Source of the DNA: Methylacidimicrobium sp. B4
GTDB lineage: Bacteria; Verrucomicrobiota; Verrucomicrobiia; Methylacidiphilales; Methylacidiphilaceae
Length of the DNA: 64,000 nucleotides
Direction: 5' to 3'
Assembly: GCF_017310545.1 (NCBI RefSeq)
Contig: NZ_CP066203.1
Coordinates: 1,984,001 to 2,048,000, forward strand
Below the pieces are notes generated by a model that saw nothing but the letters and a program-made list of their open reading frames with translations, was not told the origin of the DNA and did no database searches. This document shows, piece by piece, positions 15,714-24,920 of this stretch. The translations under genes were made by a program, and so were the position numbers. How positions within the stretch are numbered: the stretch's first letter is position 1; each line of letters begins with the position of its first letter.

Positions 15714-16858
15714 AGGTCGAGGAGGTAGAGGAGGACGGAGAAGAGGGCATCGGCGACGATGATGAGGAGGATTCCTGTCACGACCGCTCCCGTGGCCGAG
15801 GCTCCGACGGCCGCCGGCCCTTCTCGGGTCCGCAGGCCGAGGAAGCAGCCGCTGGCGGCGATGAGCAGGCCGAAGACCGCCCCTTTGATGACCCCGATCA
15901 GGATGTCCTCGATCCGGACGGCCGAATCCATCTGGTGGTAGACGGCTTCCAGCGGATAGCCCAAGGCGACCATGACCAGGACTCCACCGAGGACGCCGAT
16001 GAACATCGAGTAGATCGTCAACAGGGGGGTGACGACGATGCCCGCGAGCACGCGCTGGATGACGAGGAAGCGGACGGGATCGATCCCCATGGTCTTCAGG
16101 GCGTCGAGCTCCTCGTTGACCTTCATCGTGCCGAGCTCGGCGGCAAAGGCCGAGCCGGAGCGGCCGGCCAGCAGGATCGCCGTCATGATCGGACCCATCT
16201 CCCGAGTCATGAGGAGGCCGATCATGTTCGCGATGAAAATCTGGGCGCCGAAGGTGGCGAGCGGTCGGGCCGATTCGAAGGCGATGACCAGGCCGATCAG
16301 GAAGCTGATCAGGGAGACGATGGGAAGGGCGTCGACCCCCGCCGATTCGAAGACGCGAAGAAACTCCCGGGGCCGGAAGATGCGCGGACGGAACGCGGCG
16401 CCCAAGCCGCGCGTCAGCCGCCCGACGAAGGCCACCGCGTCGGTCGCGAGGGTCACCTCCTCGATCGCGGTATGCCCGATCGTACCAATCAGGCCCGCGT
16501 CCCCTTCTTCCGGCCTGCCTTCCTTGGGCTCGGATGCTGCTGGGGGATTCCAGGTGCTCTCCCATTCCGGAGGGAGCCCTTCGATCCGCACCTCCGCCTT
16601 GAGCCGAGCCTCGGCTTGGCGACGAAGGATCTGGAGAAAAGCGATCCCGGCGCTATCCCACCGGGTGACTGCCGCAGCTTCAATATGGAGCAAGCGAAAC
16701 GGGAGCCGCCCCAAGCGCCGCTGGAGGGGTTTCCAGAAGCGGGAGACGGTCTCGGTATCGAGCGGGCCCGAAAGCCGCAACCGGAGGTTGTCCGGGCCCT
16801 CTGGGACGATCTCGAAGCGAAAGGTCCTTGCCGGCTCCGACAACGTTTTCTCCGCCAT
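15710..16858 (-). CDS. mlaE: MlaE-type permease with N-terminal STAS domain
   Basis: A 382-residue integral membrane protein and the first gene of the operon. Residues 15-90 form a STAS domain (L-R-L-S-G-P-L-D, then W-D-S-A-G-I-A-F-L), which is MlaB-like and here fused to the permease. The C-terminal 250 residues hold about five membrane helices and the MlaE loop with M-T-R-E-M-G-P and E-L-G-T-M-K-V-N-E-E-L-D-A-L. The fusion replaces a separate MlaB subunit, a layout common outside Gammaproteobacteria. Confidence 0.92.
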   Translation of the reverse strand: MAEKTLSEPARTFRFEIVPEGPDNLRLRLSGPLDTETVSRFWKPLQRRLGRLPFRLLHIEAAAVTRWDSAGIAFLQILRRQAEARLKAEVRIEGLPPEWESTWNPPAASEPKEGRPEEGDAGLIGTIGHTAIEEVTLATDAVAFVGRLTRGLGAAFRPRIFRPREFLRVFESAGVDALPIVSLISFLIGLVIAFESARPLATFGAQIFIANMIGLLMTREMGPIMTAILLAGRSGSAFAAELGTMKVNEELDALKTMGIDPVRFLVIQRVLAGIVVTPLLTIYSMFIGVLGGVLVMVALGYPLEAVYHQMDSAVRIEDILIGVIKGAVFGLLIAASGCFLGLRTREGPAAVGASATGAVVTGILLIIVADALFSVLLYLLDL

Positions 16859-16979
16859 CAGGTTGACCTTACATCACGGGCCAGGGGCGCAAAAGAGGAG
16901 AAAACGGGGGGCCGAACTTCCTTGGGGCGAGGGGGTAGGGGAGAGCGCATCGCGGAGGAAGAATAAGACGAAAGAGCTT

Positions 16980-18416
16980 TTGACATCCTCCCCGGCCTAA
17001 ATTCCGGAGATTCCTACGGCGCTCAATCCGGGCTTGAACCGGAATGAGCCGCTTCGGCGGGTTCCTGCTGCTGGCGACTCGATGCCGCTCACTTCACAGG
17101 CGATCCGGGCGTGCCCCGCCCTTAGAACATGGATCGCGCCGACCAAATCGGCGTTTTCCTCAAAACCGCACTCCCCACACATGAACCGGGCTTGCGTCCG
17201 ACGGTTGTCCGCCGACCCATGGCCGCAACACGGACAGGTCCGGCTCGTGTTCTGCGGCGGCACGACAAGGAGCCAGCCGCCTCTCCACTCCATCTTGTAC
17301 TCCAGCTGCCGCCGGAACTCGAACCAGCCTTGGTCGAGGATGGACTTGTTGAGTCCAGACTTGGCCCGAACATTCCTTCCCGGCGCATCCGCCGTGCCCG
17401 AAGCCGACTGGGACATGTTCCGCACCTGCAAGTCCTCGATGCACACCATCGCGTGGTTTTTGCTGATCGTGGTCGTGACTTTGTGCAGGGAGTCGCGGCG
17501 GGCATTGCCGATGCGGGAATGAATCTTCTGGATTCGGGCCTTGGCCTTCTTCCAGTTGTTGCTGCACTTGATCTTGCGGCTCATGGCCTGCTGCGCCTTG
17601 CACAGGGCGGTTTCATGCCGCTTGAAGCTGTTGAGCGGCGCATAGAACGTGCCATCCGAAAGCGTGGCGAACCGCGCCACGCCCATGTCGATGCCGACCG
17701 CGCCGCCCTTCGGGATGGGTTGCTCGACTTCGCGCTCGGTCTGGATGCTCACGTACCACTTGCCGCAGGACTGGCTGACGGTGACGTTCTTCACCGTCCC
17801 AAGCGCCTCCCGGCTGAGGCGGACCCGCAGCCAGCCCAGCTTGGGCAGGAACAGGCGGCTATTCGCCTGGTCGAGCTTGATCTGTTTCGGGTCGGGGTAA
17901 CGGAAGCGATCCGACTGGCCCTTCTTCTTGAAGCGCGGGAAGTCGGCCCGCTGGGCAAAAAAGTTACTGTAGGCCCGCTCCAAATCCTTGAGCGCCTGTG
18001 GCAAGGGATGAACGGGCGCATCGGCCAGCCAAGGCGCGACACGCCCGGAAGGCATGGGATCGCCGTTACGCCATTTCGTAAGTTCCTTGCACAGCCCGGC
18101 GTAACCGAGCCTCTTCTCTCCGGCATCGTAACGTGCCATCTGCAAGCTCAACGCCTCGTTGAACACAACCCGACACGAGCCAGCGAAGCGGCGCATTTGC
18201 CGCTCTTGCTGGCCGTCTGGCCGCAGTTGGTACTTAAAGGCTTGCAGCCGCCGCATTGCGCTCAATCATACGGGCGTATCATGATCGATGCAAACGTTCC
18301 TTGGTCTCCGTGGAATGTCCAGTGACGAGTCCATCCAGCAACAGACACCCAGCCAAAGCTAAGGAGGACCGCGCTATCCTTCCCCGCCCGGAAGGGCGGG
18401 GCTTGTCGCGCACCCG
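16980..18416 (-). mobile_element. TnpB-only IS200/IS605-type element (IS1341-like)
   Basis: About 1.44 kb. The right end, downstream of tnpB, carries the typical IS605 end GATGTCAA on the minus strand (16980-16987) after a short imperfect stem. The left end has a perfect 8-bp hairpin (CCCCGCCC at 18382-18389, GGGCGGGG at 18394-18401). Just outside it on the minus strand is TTGAC (18417-18421), the likely target-adjacent motif. No Y1 transposase (TnpA) is present, so movement needs one in trans. The guide RNA would run from the 3' part of tnpB through 16980, with the guide taken from the flank below 16980. It sits between the mla operon and mscL and damages no gene I can see. Confidence 0.8.
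16997..18256 (-). CDS. tnpB: RNA-guided nuclease TnpB
   Basis: A 419-residue protein with an N-terminal helical and recognition region and a C-terminal RuvC nuclease. Catalytic residues: Asp about 190 (V-G-I-D-M-G-V), Glu about 274 (V-C-I-E-D-L) and Asp about 370 (N-A-D-L-V-G-A). The zinc ribbon C-P-C-C then C-G-E-C lies between the last two. All are intact. I start at the ATG 18256; a TTG three codons upstream is less likely. The partner RNA is expected at its 3' end. The role known for this family is cutting empty donor sites so that the element is retained. Confidence 0.93.
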   Translation of the reverse strand: MRRLQAFKYQLRPDGQQERQMRRFAGSCRVVFNEALSLQMARYDAGEKRLGYAGLCKELTKWRNGDPMPSGRVAPWLADAPVHPLPQALKDLERAYSNFFAQRADFPRFKKKGQSDRFRYPDPKQIKLDQANSRLFLPKLGWLRVRLSREALGTVKNVTVSQSCGKWYVSIQTEREVEQPIPKGGAVGIDMGVARFATLSDGTFYAPLNSFKRHETALCKAQQAMSRKIKCSNNWKKAKARIQKIHSRIGNARRDSLHKVTTTISKNHAMVCIEDLQVRNMSQSASGTADAPGRNVRAKSGLNKSILDQGWFEFRRQLEYKMEWRGGWLLVVPPQNTSRTCPCCGHGSADNRRTQARFMCGECGFEENADLVGAIHVLRAGHARIACEVSGIESPAAGTRRSGSFRFKPGLSAVGISGI

Positions 18417-18461
18417 GTCAAGGGGATAGTGTTCGCCTACCAGGAGTCATAAGGAGGGAGA

Positions 18462-18872
18462 ATGGCCGGAAGGCTGCTCGAGGAGTTCAGGCAGTTTGCG
18501 CTCAAGGGAAACGCGATCGACATGGCGGTCGGCGTGGTGGTAGGGACCGCATTCAACAAGATTGTCGATTCGATGGTAAACGATCTCTTCCTGCCGCCTC
18601 TGGGGATTGCCGTCGGCGGGGTCGATTTCAAGGATCTCCTCTGGGTGCTCAAGCCGGCGGTCACCGCGGGGGGAAAGGTCGTGAGCCCCGAGGTGGCGAT
18701 CCGCTACGGGCAGTTCGTGAACGCGGTGATCCAGTTCCTGATCATCGCCTGGAGCGTCTTCCTGGCGGTCAAGGTGATGACGAAGCTCGGCACGCTTACG
18801 CTCCGCCAAGGCCCAAAGCCGCCCGCGGGAGAGGCGCAGGCTCCCGCGGGCGCCGAGCCTCCGGCGGGCTGA
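18462..18872 (+). CDS. mscL: Large-conductance mechanosensitive channel
   Basis: A 136-residue inner-membrane channel that opens on osmotic downshock. The N-terminus L-L-E-E-F-R-Q-F-A-L-K-G-N-A-I-D-M-A-V-G-V-V-V-G is the conserved pore helix, followed by F-N-K-I-V-D-S and a second helix near residues 83-103. AAGGAGGG precedes the ATG. The C-terminus is an alanine-, proline- and glycine-rich tail instead of the usual charged helix. The DNA coding for it contains an 11-bp perfect inverted repeat (18821-18831 with 18841-18851). Confidence 0.96.
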   Translation: MAGRLLEEFRQFALKGNAIDMAVGVVVGTAFNKIVDSMVNDLFLPPLGIAVGGVDFKDLLWVLKPAVTAGGKVVSPEVAIRYGQFVNAVIQFLIIAWSVFLAVKVMTKLGTLTLRQGPKPPAGEAQAPAGAEPPAG

Positions 18873-18882
18873 GAGTGGCCTT

Positions 18883-21408
18883 TTACGCGTACCAGTGGAT
18901 CTGGTTCGCCTCGAGCGGGACGAAGAGGTCTGGATGGAAGGGCCGGACGCGCGGCGTGTAGTCGCCCGCCGGTCTTCCGGCGGGAACGGTGGCCCGAAAG
19001 AGAAAGGCGTTGATGGCTCCCGCGAGCGGCTCCGCCCGCTCCATCGGAAGGCAGAAGGGTTTCCCCCCCTCTCCGGTGGCCGGGTCGGCAAAGAGCTCCA
19101 CCTGGACCCATTGGGGCGAGATCTCGTCGAGGTAGACGGGCAGCGTGAAGTGGTGCCCGGTCTCCCCCGTCTCGACCGAAAGGGGACCGAAGCGAACCTC
19201 CTTCCAATGGAGGGCGATCTCGCGGAGCCGCTCCTCGATCTCTTGTGCTCGAGCGCCGTTCTTGGCGGAACGCTTGAGATAGGCGACGTTGAGCGGGTGG
19301 TAGTACTCCCCGGTGTACTGGCGGACCATCCGGTTGGTGGAGAAGTAGCCGGTGAGCTCGGCGACGCTCTCGCGCATCTTGCCAATCCAGCGGGTGGGGA
19401 TGCCTCGGGAGTCGCGCTCGTAGAAGGCGGGAGCGACCTCCTGCTCCAATAGGCGATAGAGCTGCTCCGCCTCGGCCGCGTCCCAGGCGGGATCCTCCCC
19501 ATGCTCCCGGCCGTCGCCGAGCGCCCATCCCAGCTCCGGGCGGTAGGCCTCGACCCACCAGCCGTCGAGCTCGGAAAGGTTGAGGCCGCCGTTGGCCAGG
19601 AGCTTCATGCCGCTGGTCCCGCTCGCCTCCCAGGGTCTTCTCGGATTGTTGATCCAGAGGTCGACGCCAGAGACGAGCTCCTTGGCCATGCGCATGTCGT
19701 AGTCATCGAGGAAGACGATGCGGCCGCTCACCTCCGGCTGCTCGGCGAAGGCATTCCAGCGGCGGATCAGCTCCTTGCCGAAGCCGTCGGCGGGATGCGC
19801 CTTGCCGGCGATCGCCAGCTGCATCGGTGCGGAGGGGTTCGAGAGAATCCGGAGCAGCCGGCCCGGATCGTGGAGAAGGAGGTCGGGACGCTTATAGGTG
19901 GCAAATCGCCGGGCGAAGCCCAACGTCAGCGTGTTCGGTTCGAAGACGCAGGAGCAGCTGCTCATCTCCTCGGCCTCTTTCCCTAAAAGGGAGCAGTGGC
20001 ATTTTCGCCGTCTCCGGATCGAGAGGATGAGATTCATCCGGCTCCTCATCCGGAACTCCCAGAGATCGAGATCGCTCGCCTGCCGGTAGCGCTCTTCCAG
20101 GACCTCGGTGGTCTGCCGCCAGCGGTTGGGTCCGCAGATCTTGCCCCACAACTCGTCGGATTCGGCGGAATGCCAGGTTGGAACGTGGATGCCGTTGGTG
20201 ACATGGCCGACCGGCACCTCTTCCTGCGGCCACCGGGGGAAGAGGGGTTGAAAGATCCTGCGGCTGACCTCCCCGTGGAGGCGGCTCACGCCATTGACGG
20301 CGGCCGATCCCCGGATCGCGAGGTAGGCCATGTTGAACGGCTCGTCCGCCCCGTCCCCAAGCCGCCCCAGCCGGAGGATCTCCTCGACCGAGATCCCGCA
20401 CTCCCCGGCGAAACAGGCGAGGTAATGACGGACCAGGCCGGGAAAGAAGGAGTCGAAGCCCGCCGGTACCGGCGTATGGGTCGTGAAGAGGTTTCCCGCC
20501 CGGGTCGCCCGAAGGGAGACCGCGAAGGACTGGCCGGTCTGCTGGGCGAAGGTGCGGGCCCGTTCGAGGACGGCGAAGGCCGCGTGGCCCTCGTTGAGGT
20601 GGCAGAGATGGCAGTCGTTTCCGAGCTGCTGCAGGACGCGCCATCCCCCGATCCCGAGCGTGATCTCCTGGAGCAGGCGCATCTCCGGCCCCCCGCCGTA
20701 GAGCGATCCCGTGATCGTCCGGTCGGCGGGAGCGTTGACGGGGTCGTTGCTGTCGAGCAGGTAGAGGGGCACCCGCCCCACGGTCGCCTGCCAGACGCGC
20801 AGAACGAGCTCGCGCCCGGGCAGTGCCACCGACACGCGAAGCCACTCCCCGCTGGGGTCCCGGACCGGGACGACCGGGAGAAGCGTCGGGTCGTTGTAGG
20901 GGAAGTACTCCATCTGATGGCCGTCCGCCGCAATGCCCTGGCGGAAGTATCCTTGCTGGTAGAGGAGGCCGATGCCGATCATCGGGATCCCCAGGTCGCT
21001 CGCCGCCTTGAGGCAGTCGCCGGCGAGGATGCCTAACCCGCCGGAGTAGATGGGCAGCGCTTCGCCGAGGCCGAACTCCATGCTGAAGTAGGCGACGCGC
21101 CCCAGGCCATGGAGGCTATGGGTCGCGTCGAACCAGGTCGGGCACTCCAGGTAGGCCTTTCGCTTCGCAAGCTGCTTCTGGAGCTCCTCGAGAAAGACGG
21201 GGTTTCCGCGGAGCTGCTCCAATCGGGTCTCCGAGACGCTCTCCAGGAGGAACCAGGGGTTGGTGGTCTCTCCCCAGAGCTTGGCATCCATCATCTGCCA
21301 GATCTTCTCGGATCCGGCGTGCGAGAGCCAGAGCAGGTCGGCGGCAAGGTCCTCCAATCCGGCGAGCTCAGACGGCAGCTGGCGAGCGAAGTAGTGGGTG
21401 AGGGCCAT
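18883..21408 (-). CDS. glgP: Alpha-glucan (glycogen) phosphorylase
   Basis: An 841-residue cytoplasmic enzyme releasing glucose-1-phosphate from glycogen. It belongs to the short alpha-glucan phosphorylase group, with an N-terminal DUF3417-type region (about residues 5-70). Conserved elements include F-S-M-E-F-G-L-G-E-A-L-P-I-Y-S-G-G-L-G, T-T-H-T-P-V and R-R-P-W-E-A-S-G-T-S-G-M-K, which ends in the region of the pyridoxal-binding lysine. Two runs of cysteines and basic residues (near residues 455-490) are unusual. Convergent with mscL (10-base gap) and divergent from the ABC exporter. Confidence 0.94.
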   Translation of the reverse strand: MALTHYFARQLPSELAGLEDLAADLLWLSHAGSEKIWQMMDAKLWGETTNPWFLLESVSETRLEQLRGNPVFLEELQKQLAKRKAYLECPTWFDATHSLHGLGRVAYFSMEFGLGEALPIYSGGLGILAGDCLKAASDLGIPMIGIGLLYQQGYFRQGIAADGHQMEYFPYNDPTLLPVVPVRDPSGEWLRVSVALPGRELVLRVWQATVGRVPLYLLDSNDPVNAPADRTITGSLYGGGPEMRLLQEITLGIGGWRVLQQLGNDCHLCHLNEGHAAFAVLERARTFAQQTGQSFAVSLRATRAGNLFTTHTPVPAGFDSFFPGLVRHYLACFAGECGISVEEILRLGRLGDGADEPFNMAYLAIRGSAAVNGVSRLHGEVSRRIFQPLFPRWPQEEVPVGHVTNGIHVPTWHSAESDELWGKICGPNRWRQTTEVLEERYRQASDLDLWEFRMRSRMNLILSIRRRRKCHCSLLGKEAEEMSSCSCVFEPNTLTLGFARRFATYKRPDLLLHDPGRLLRILSNPSAPMQLAIAGKAHPADGFGKELIRRWNAFAEQPEVSGRIVFLDDYDMRMAKELVSGVDLWINNPRRPWEASGTSGMKLLANGGLNLSELDGWWVEAYRPELGWALGDGREHGEDPAWDAAEAEQLYRLLEQEVAPAFYERDSRGIPTRWIGKMRESVAELTGYFSTNRMVRQYTGEYYHPLNVAYLKRSAKNGARAQEIEERLREIALHWKEVRFGPLSVETGETGHHFTLPVYLDEISPQWVQVELFADPATGEGGKPFCLPMERAEPLAGAINAFLFRATVPAGRPAGDYTPRVRPFHPDLFVPLEANQIHWYA

Positions 21409-21521
21409 AATGGTCCCGTTTTACCGCCTGGGTGCGGGAGAGGCGACAGAAATGGAGTGCGTTTCTTTTGCTCCTCCTTTCTGCCATGATCGCGCAGGAC
21501 GCGGGGAAAGGAAGGCAGAAC

Positions 21522-22301
21522 ATGAGCGAGGTTGTCGTCGGGGTCGAGGGGTTGCGGAAGGAGTTTTCGCCCGGCCAACCGGTGGTGAGCGGGCTCTCCT
21601 TTTCCCTGCGCCGGGGAGAGGCGCTCGGGCTGCTGGGACCCAACGGGGCGGGGAAGACGACCGTCGTCCATCTCCTGCTCGGCCTGACCACTCCCACCGC
21701 GGGCAAGGTCGAGATCTTCGGCCTGCCGGTGCCCAGGATGCGGGTTCCGATCCTCGAGCGGGCCAACTTTGCCTCGGCGTATGCGCTCCTCCCCTCGAAC
21801 CTGACCGTTCGCCAGAACCTGATGGTCTTCGCCCGGATCTACGGGGTCGCCCGGCCGCGGGAGAAGATCGCCGGGCTCTTGTCGGATCTGGAGATCGGCC
21901 CGCTGGGCGATCGGGTCGCCGGAGAGCTCTCCGCGGGCGAGGCGGCGCGGGTGAGCCTCTGCAAGGCGCTGCTCAACGATCCGGAGCTCCTGCTCCTCGA
22001 CGAGCCGACGGCGGGGCTCGATCCCGACATCGCGGACAAGGTTCGCCGACTGCTTCGTCGGCTCCAGGTCGAGCGGGGAATCGCCATGCTCTATACCTCG
22101 CACAACATGCGCGAGGTGGAAGAGGTCTGCGACCGGGTCCTCTTTCTGCGGCGAGGACGCCTTCTTGCCGAGGGGAGCCCGGCCGAAGTGCTGCAGCGCT
22201 TCCGCTGCGAGGACCTGGAGACCCTCTTCATTCAATTGGCTCGGGAAGAAGAGGAGACCCTTCCCGAAGAGCCCGGAGGGAATCACGGTGGGAGCGGATA
22301 G
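21522..22301 (+). CDS. ABC transporter ATP-binding protein
   Basis: A 259-residue ATPase of the ABC-2 exporter class. Walker A G-P-N-G-A-G-K-T-T, signature L-S-A-G-E-A-A-R, Walker B L-L-L-L-D-E-P-T-A-G-L-D-P and S-H-N-M switch. The last is one residue off the usual T-H-D/E and may be normal for this family. The ATG at 21522 has AAGGAAGG upstream; an in-frame ATG 30 codons earlier would add a hydrophobic stretch inside the intergenic region and is less likely. Six bases separate its stop from an alternative permease start. Confidence 0.9.
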   Translation: MSEVVVGVEGLRKEFSPGQPVVSGLSFSLRRGEALGLLGPNGAGKTTVVHLLLGLTTPTAGKVEIFGLPVPRMRVPILERANFASAYALLPSNLTVRQNLMVFARIYGVARPREKIAGLLSDLEIGPLGDRVAGELSAGEAARVSLCKALLNDPELLLLDEPTAGLDPDIADKVRRLLRRLQVERGIAMLYTSHNMREVEEVCDRVLFLRRGRLLAEGSPAEVLQRFRCEDLETLFIQLAREEEETLPEEPGGNHGGSG

Positions 22302-22340
22302 GATCCGGTGCGATCGGTTGCAGGCCCGAGGGAAACCCGG

Positions 22341-23132
22341 ATGAACCCTCGGCGCGTCGGAGCCCTGGTTCTCCGCTATACCTACGTCTACCAACGGAGC
22401 CTCCTGCGGCTGCTGGAGATCTTCTTCTGGCCGGCCATCGACCTGCTCGTCTGGGGCTTCCTGACTCTCTACCTGCAGCAGGAGGGGCGGGTGCTTCCCG
22501 CGGGGATCGCGTTCCTCGTGGGAGCGGTGATCTTTTGGGACATCATCTTCCGCTCGCAACAGGGAATCACGCTCTCCTTCCTCGAGGACATCTGGTCGCG
22601 TAACCTGCTCAATCTCTTTGCAGCTCCGGTGCGCGTCACCGAGTTCGTGGGGGCGACCTGCCTGGTGGGGATCCTGAAGACGTTGGTGGTGGGGGCCTAT
22701 CTGGGTCTGCTCGCCTTTTGCCTCTATCGGTTCAATCTGCTCGCGATCGGCCCGGCGCTCCTTCCGCTCTTCGCCAATCTCCTCTTGATGGGCTGGTCGC
22801 TCGGGATCGCGACGACCGGGCTTTTGCTTCGCTGGGGCCAGGCCGCGGAAGCGCTCGCGTGGGCGATCCCCTTTGCGATCCAGCCCTTTGCGGCCGTCTT
22901 CTACCCGGTCAGCACCCTTCCGTCTTGGTTGCGACCGCTGAGCTGGGCGATCCCCGCAACCCATGCCTTCGAGGGGATGCGGCTCGCCCTCCGCGGGCGT
23001 TCCGCCTGGGGAGAGCTCGCCTACGCGACCCTCCTCAACCTGGTCTACCTGGCTCTGGCCGGCGCCTGGTTCGGCCTTCTCTTCACGGCGGCGCGGCGGA
23101 AGGGGCTGCTGGCGAAGATCGGAACCCAGTAA
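22341..23132 (+). CDS. ABC-2 type transporter permease
   Basis: A 263-residue membrane protein with six predicted helices, the partner of the ATPase just upstream. Conserved end segments F-Y-P-V-S-T-L-P-S-W-L-R-P-L and I-P-A-T-H-A-F-E-G-M-R identify the ABC-2 permease family. A GTG at 22308 would add 11 residues; I prefer the ATG at 22341 because homologues begin close to it. Possible substrates are polysaccharides, drugs or lipids; the sequence does not say. Confidence 0.86.
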   Translation: MNPRRVGALVLRYTYVYQRSLLRLLEIFFWPAIDLLVWGFLTLYLQQEGRVLPAGIAFLVGAVIFWDIIFRSQQGITLSFLEDIWSRNLLNLFAAPVRVTEFVGATCLVGILKTLVVGAYLGLLAFCLYRFNLLAIGPALLPLFANLLLMGWSLGIATTGLLLRWGQAAEALAWAIPFAIQPFAAVFYPVSTLPSWLRPLSWAIPATHAFEGMRLALRGRSAWGELAYATLLNLVYLALAGAWFGLLFTAARRKGLLAKIGTQ

Positions 23133-23158
23133 CGGGCGGGAAGTTTCGGGAGAAGGCC

Positions 23159-24523
23159 ATGGTCCGGATTGCCGTCGAGGGAGCCGATCCGAGGTTCGAC
23201 CGGGGAGGGCTCGCGGGATGCGCCCTGTCGCTGCTGGAGGCCGGGCTACGGGCGGTCGATCCCGCGGAAGCGATCCGCCGCGCGGTGCGGAGGGAGGGCG
23301 AGAGCCTCTGGGCGGGCGGGCGGGAATTCCCGCTCGCCGGGGGAAAGGTGCTCCTGCTCGCCGCGGGCAAGGCGGCCGGGGGAATGGCCGCGGCGCTCGA
23401 GGAGCTTCTCCAGGGACGGCTGTCGGGCGGGCTTGTGACCGTGCCCCCGGGGGCCCTCCTTCCCCCGCTCGCCCTCCCGGTGCGGGAGGCGGGCCATCCG
23501 CTTCCCGACGAGGCGAGCCGCTCCTGCGCGGAGGAGGTGGCCCGGCGGCTCCAAGGAGCGAGACCCGAGGACCTCGTGGTGGTCGCTCTCTCGGGAGGGG
23601 CCTCTGCGCTCTGGAGCCTGCCGGCAGCCGGGCTCGAGCTTGCCGATCTGCAGGAGACGACCCGGCTCCTGCAGCGGAGCGGGGCCCCGATCGAGGAGGT
23701 CAACATCGTCCGGAAGCATCTCGACCTCCTCAAGGGAGGTGGCATCCCGCTTCTGGCCCCCAAGACCCGACTCCTCGGCTTGATCCTTTCCGACGTGGTC
23801 GGAGACCGGATCGACATGGTCGCTTCCGGCCCCACCATGCCCGATCCTTCGCGCTTCTCCGATGCGTGGCGAGTGCTCCAGCGGAGGGATCTCTGCGACC
23901 GGGTTCCGGTCGCGGTACGGGACCGGCTGATCGCCGGCCTGGCCGGAACGCTCCCGGAGACTCCGAAACCGGGCCATCCCGCTTTTGCCCGGGTCGAGAA
24001 CCTCTGTGTCGGGAGCGCGCAGGATGCGGTTGCGGCGATCCTCCGCTCGGCCCGGGAGCAAGGCTTTGCTGCGGCCTGCCTCACAAGCTCCCTCCAAGGA
24101 GAATCGGCCCCGGCGGGCCTCCTTCTCGGAAACATCCTCCGGGAGGAAGCCCTCTACGGCCGTCCCCTTCCGCGTCCTTGCCTGCTCCTGGCCGCCGGAG
24201 AGACGACGGTTCGTGTGACGGGAACGGGGCGGGGCGGACGGAACCTCGAGCTCGGTCTGGCTGCCGCCTCTTGTCTGGCGGGGCTGGGGCGGAGGGTGCT
24301 GCTGGCCTCCCTGGCGAGCGACGGGAGTGATGGGAGCAGCGAGGCGGCCGGAGTTCTGGTGGACGGAGAGAGCGGGATGCGTGCGGAATCCGCCGGACTC
24401 GATCCGGCCACCCTGCTGGCAAGCAACGATTCGCTCGCCTTCTTTCAGGCCGCAGGCGGCCTGCTGCGGACCGGGCCGACCGGGACCAACGTCAACGACT
24501 TCAGCCTGCTGCTGGCCCGGTAG
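23159..24523 (+). CDS. Glycerate 2-kinase (MOFRL family)
   Basis: A 454-residue cytoplasmic enzyme phosphorylating glycerate, an entry to glycolysis that also salvages glycolate. Family features: V-L-L-L-A-A-G-K-A-A-G-G-M, A-L-S-G-G-A-S-A-L, V-N-I-V-R-K-H-L-D and S-D-V-V-G-D. The C-terminal MOFRL domain has G-T-G-R-G-G-R-N-L-E, S-D-G-S-D-G and G-P-T-G-T-N-V-N-D. The ATG at 23159 follows GAGAAGG and a 26-base gap after the permease, so it may be co-transcribed. Both domains look complete. Confidence 0.92.
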   Translation: MVRIAVEGADPRFDRGGLAGCALSLLEAGLRAVDPAEAIRRAVRREGESLWAGGREFPLAGGKVLLLAAGKAAGGMAAALEELLQGRLSGGLVTVPPGALLPPLALPVREAGHPLPDEASRSCAEEVARRLQGARPEDLVVVALSGGASALWSLPAAGLELADLQETTRLLQRSGAPIEEVNIVRKHLDLLKGGGIPLLAPKTRLLGLILSDVVGDRIDMVASGPTMPDPSRFSDAWRVLQRRDLCDRVPVAVRDRLIAGLAGTLPETPKPGHPAFARVENLCVGSAQDAVAAILRSAREQGFAAACLTSSLQGESAPAGLLLGNILREEALYGRPLPRPCLLLAAGETTVRVTGTGRGGRNLELGLAAASCLAGLGRRVLLASLASDGSDGSSEAAGVLVDGESGMRAESAGLDPATLLASNDSLAFFQAAGGLLRTGPTGTNVNDFSLLLAR

Positions 24524-24535
24524 CGTGTCCGAAAG

Positions 24536-24700
24536 CTATTCGGGCAGCGCCGGGGAGTCGGGACGATCGCCCTGCAGCCAGCTGAAGGCGGCCGCGGCCC
24601 CAAGAGCCACGATCCAGCCTCCAAAGAGGAGAAAGAGAAGCAAGAGGCCGCAAGAGGTTGCCACTCCTGTGGCCAAAGCGGCAATCAAATTAATAATCAT
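24536..24700 (-). CDS. Small membrane protein, unknown function
   Basis: A 54-residue protein with one or two membrane helices (L-I-A-A-L-A-T-G-V and L-L-L-L-F-L-L-F-G-G-W) and an acidic tail ending P-A-L-P-E. It is convergent with glycerate kinase, 12 bases away. The gap upstream is AT-rich and includes the perfect palindrome GCTTATAAGC at 24761-24770, which could be part of the promoter. I do not recognise a family. Confidence 0.45.
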   Translation of the reverse strand: MIINLIAALATGVATSCGLLLLFLLFGGWIVALGAAAAFSWLQGDRPDSPALPE

Positions 24701-24920
24701 AATAGTACCAGTTCTTCTCGTTGTGCATCTTGCCTGATAATGCTCGCGTGACGATGCGATGCTTATAAGCAAACAAAATAGGCATGTCCAGACAAAAAGA
24801 TATTTCGATGGCTTCTTTGGCAAGCCTCCAAGTCAGTGGCCTTCGCACGGAGTTTCCTCTATCCTCGGGGAGGGCCCTTCGGCGAACGAGCGGGCAATTC
24901 CTGGAGAAGCACGGGTGTCC

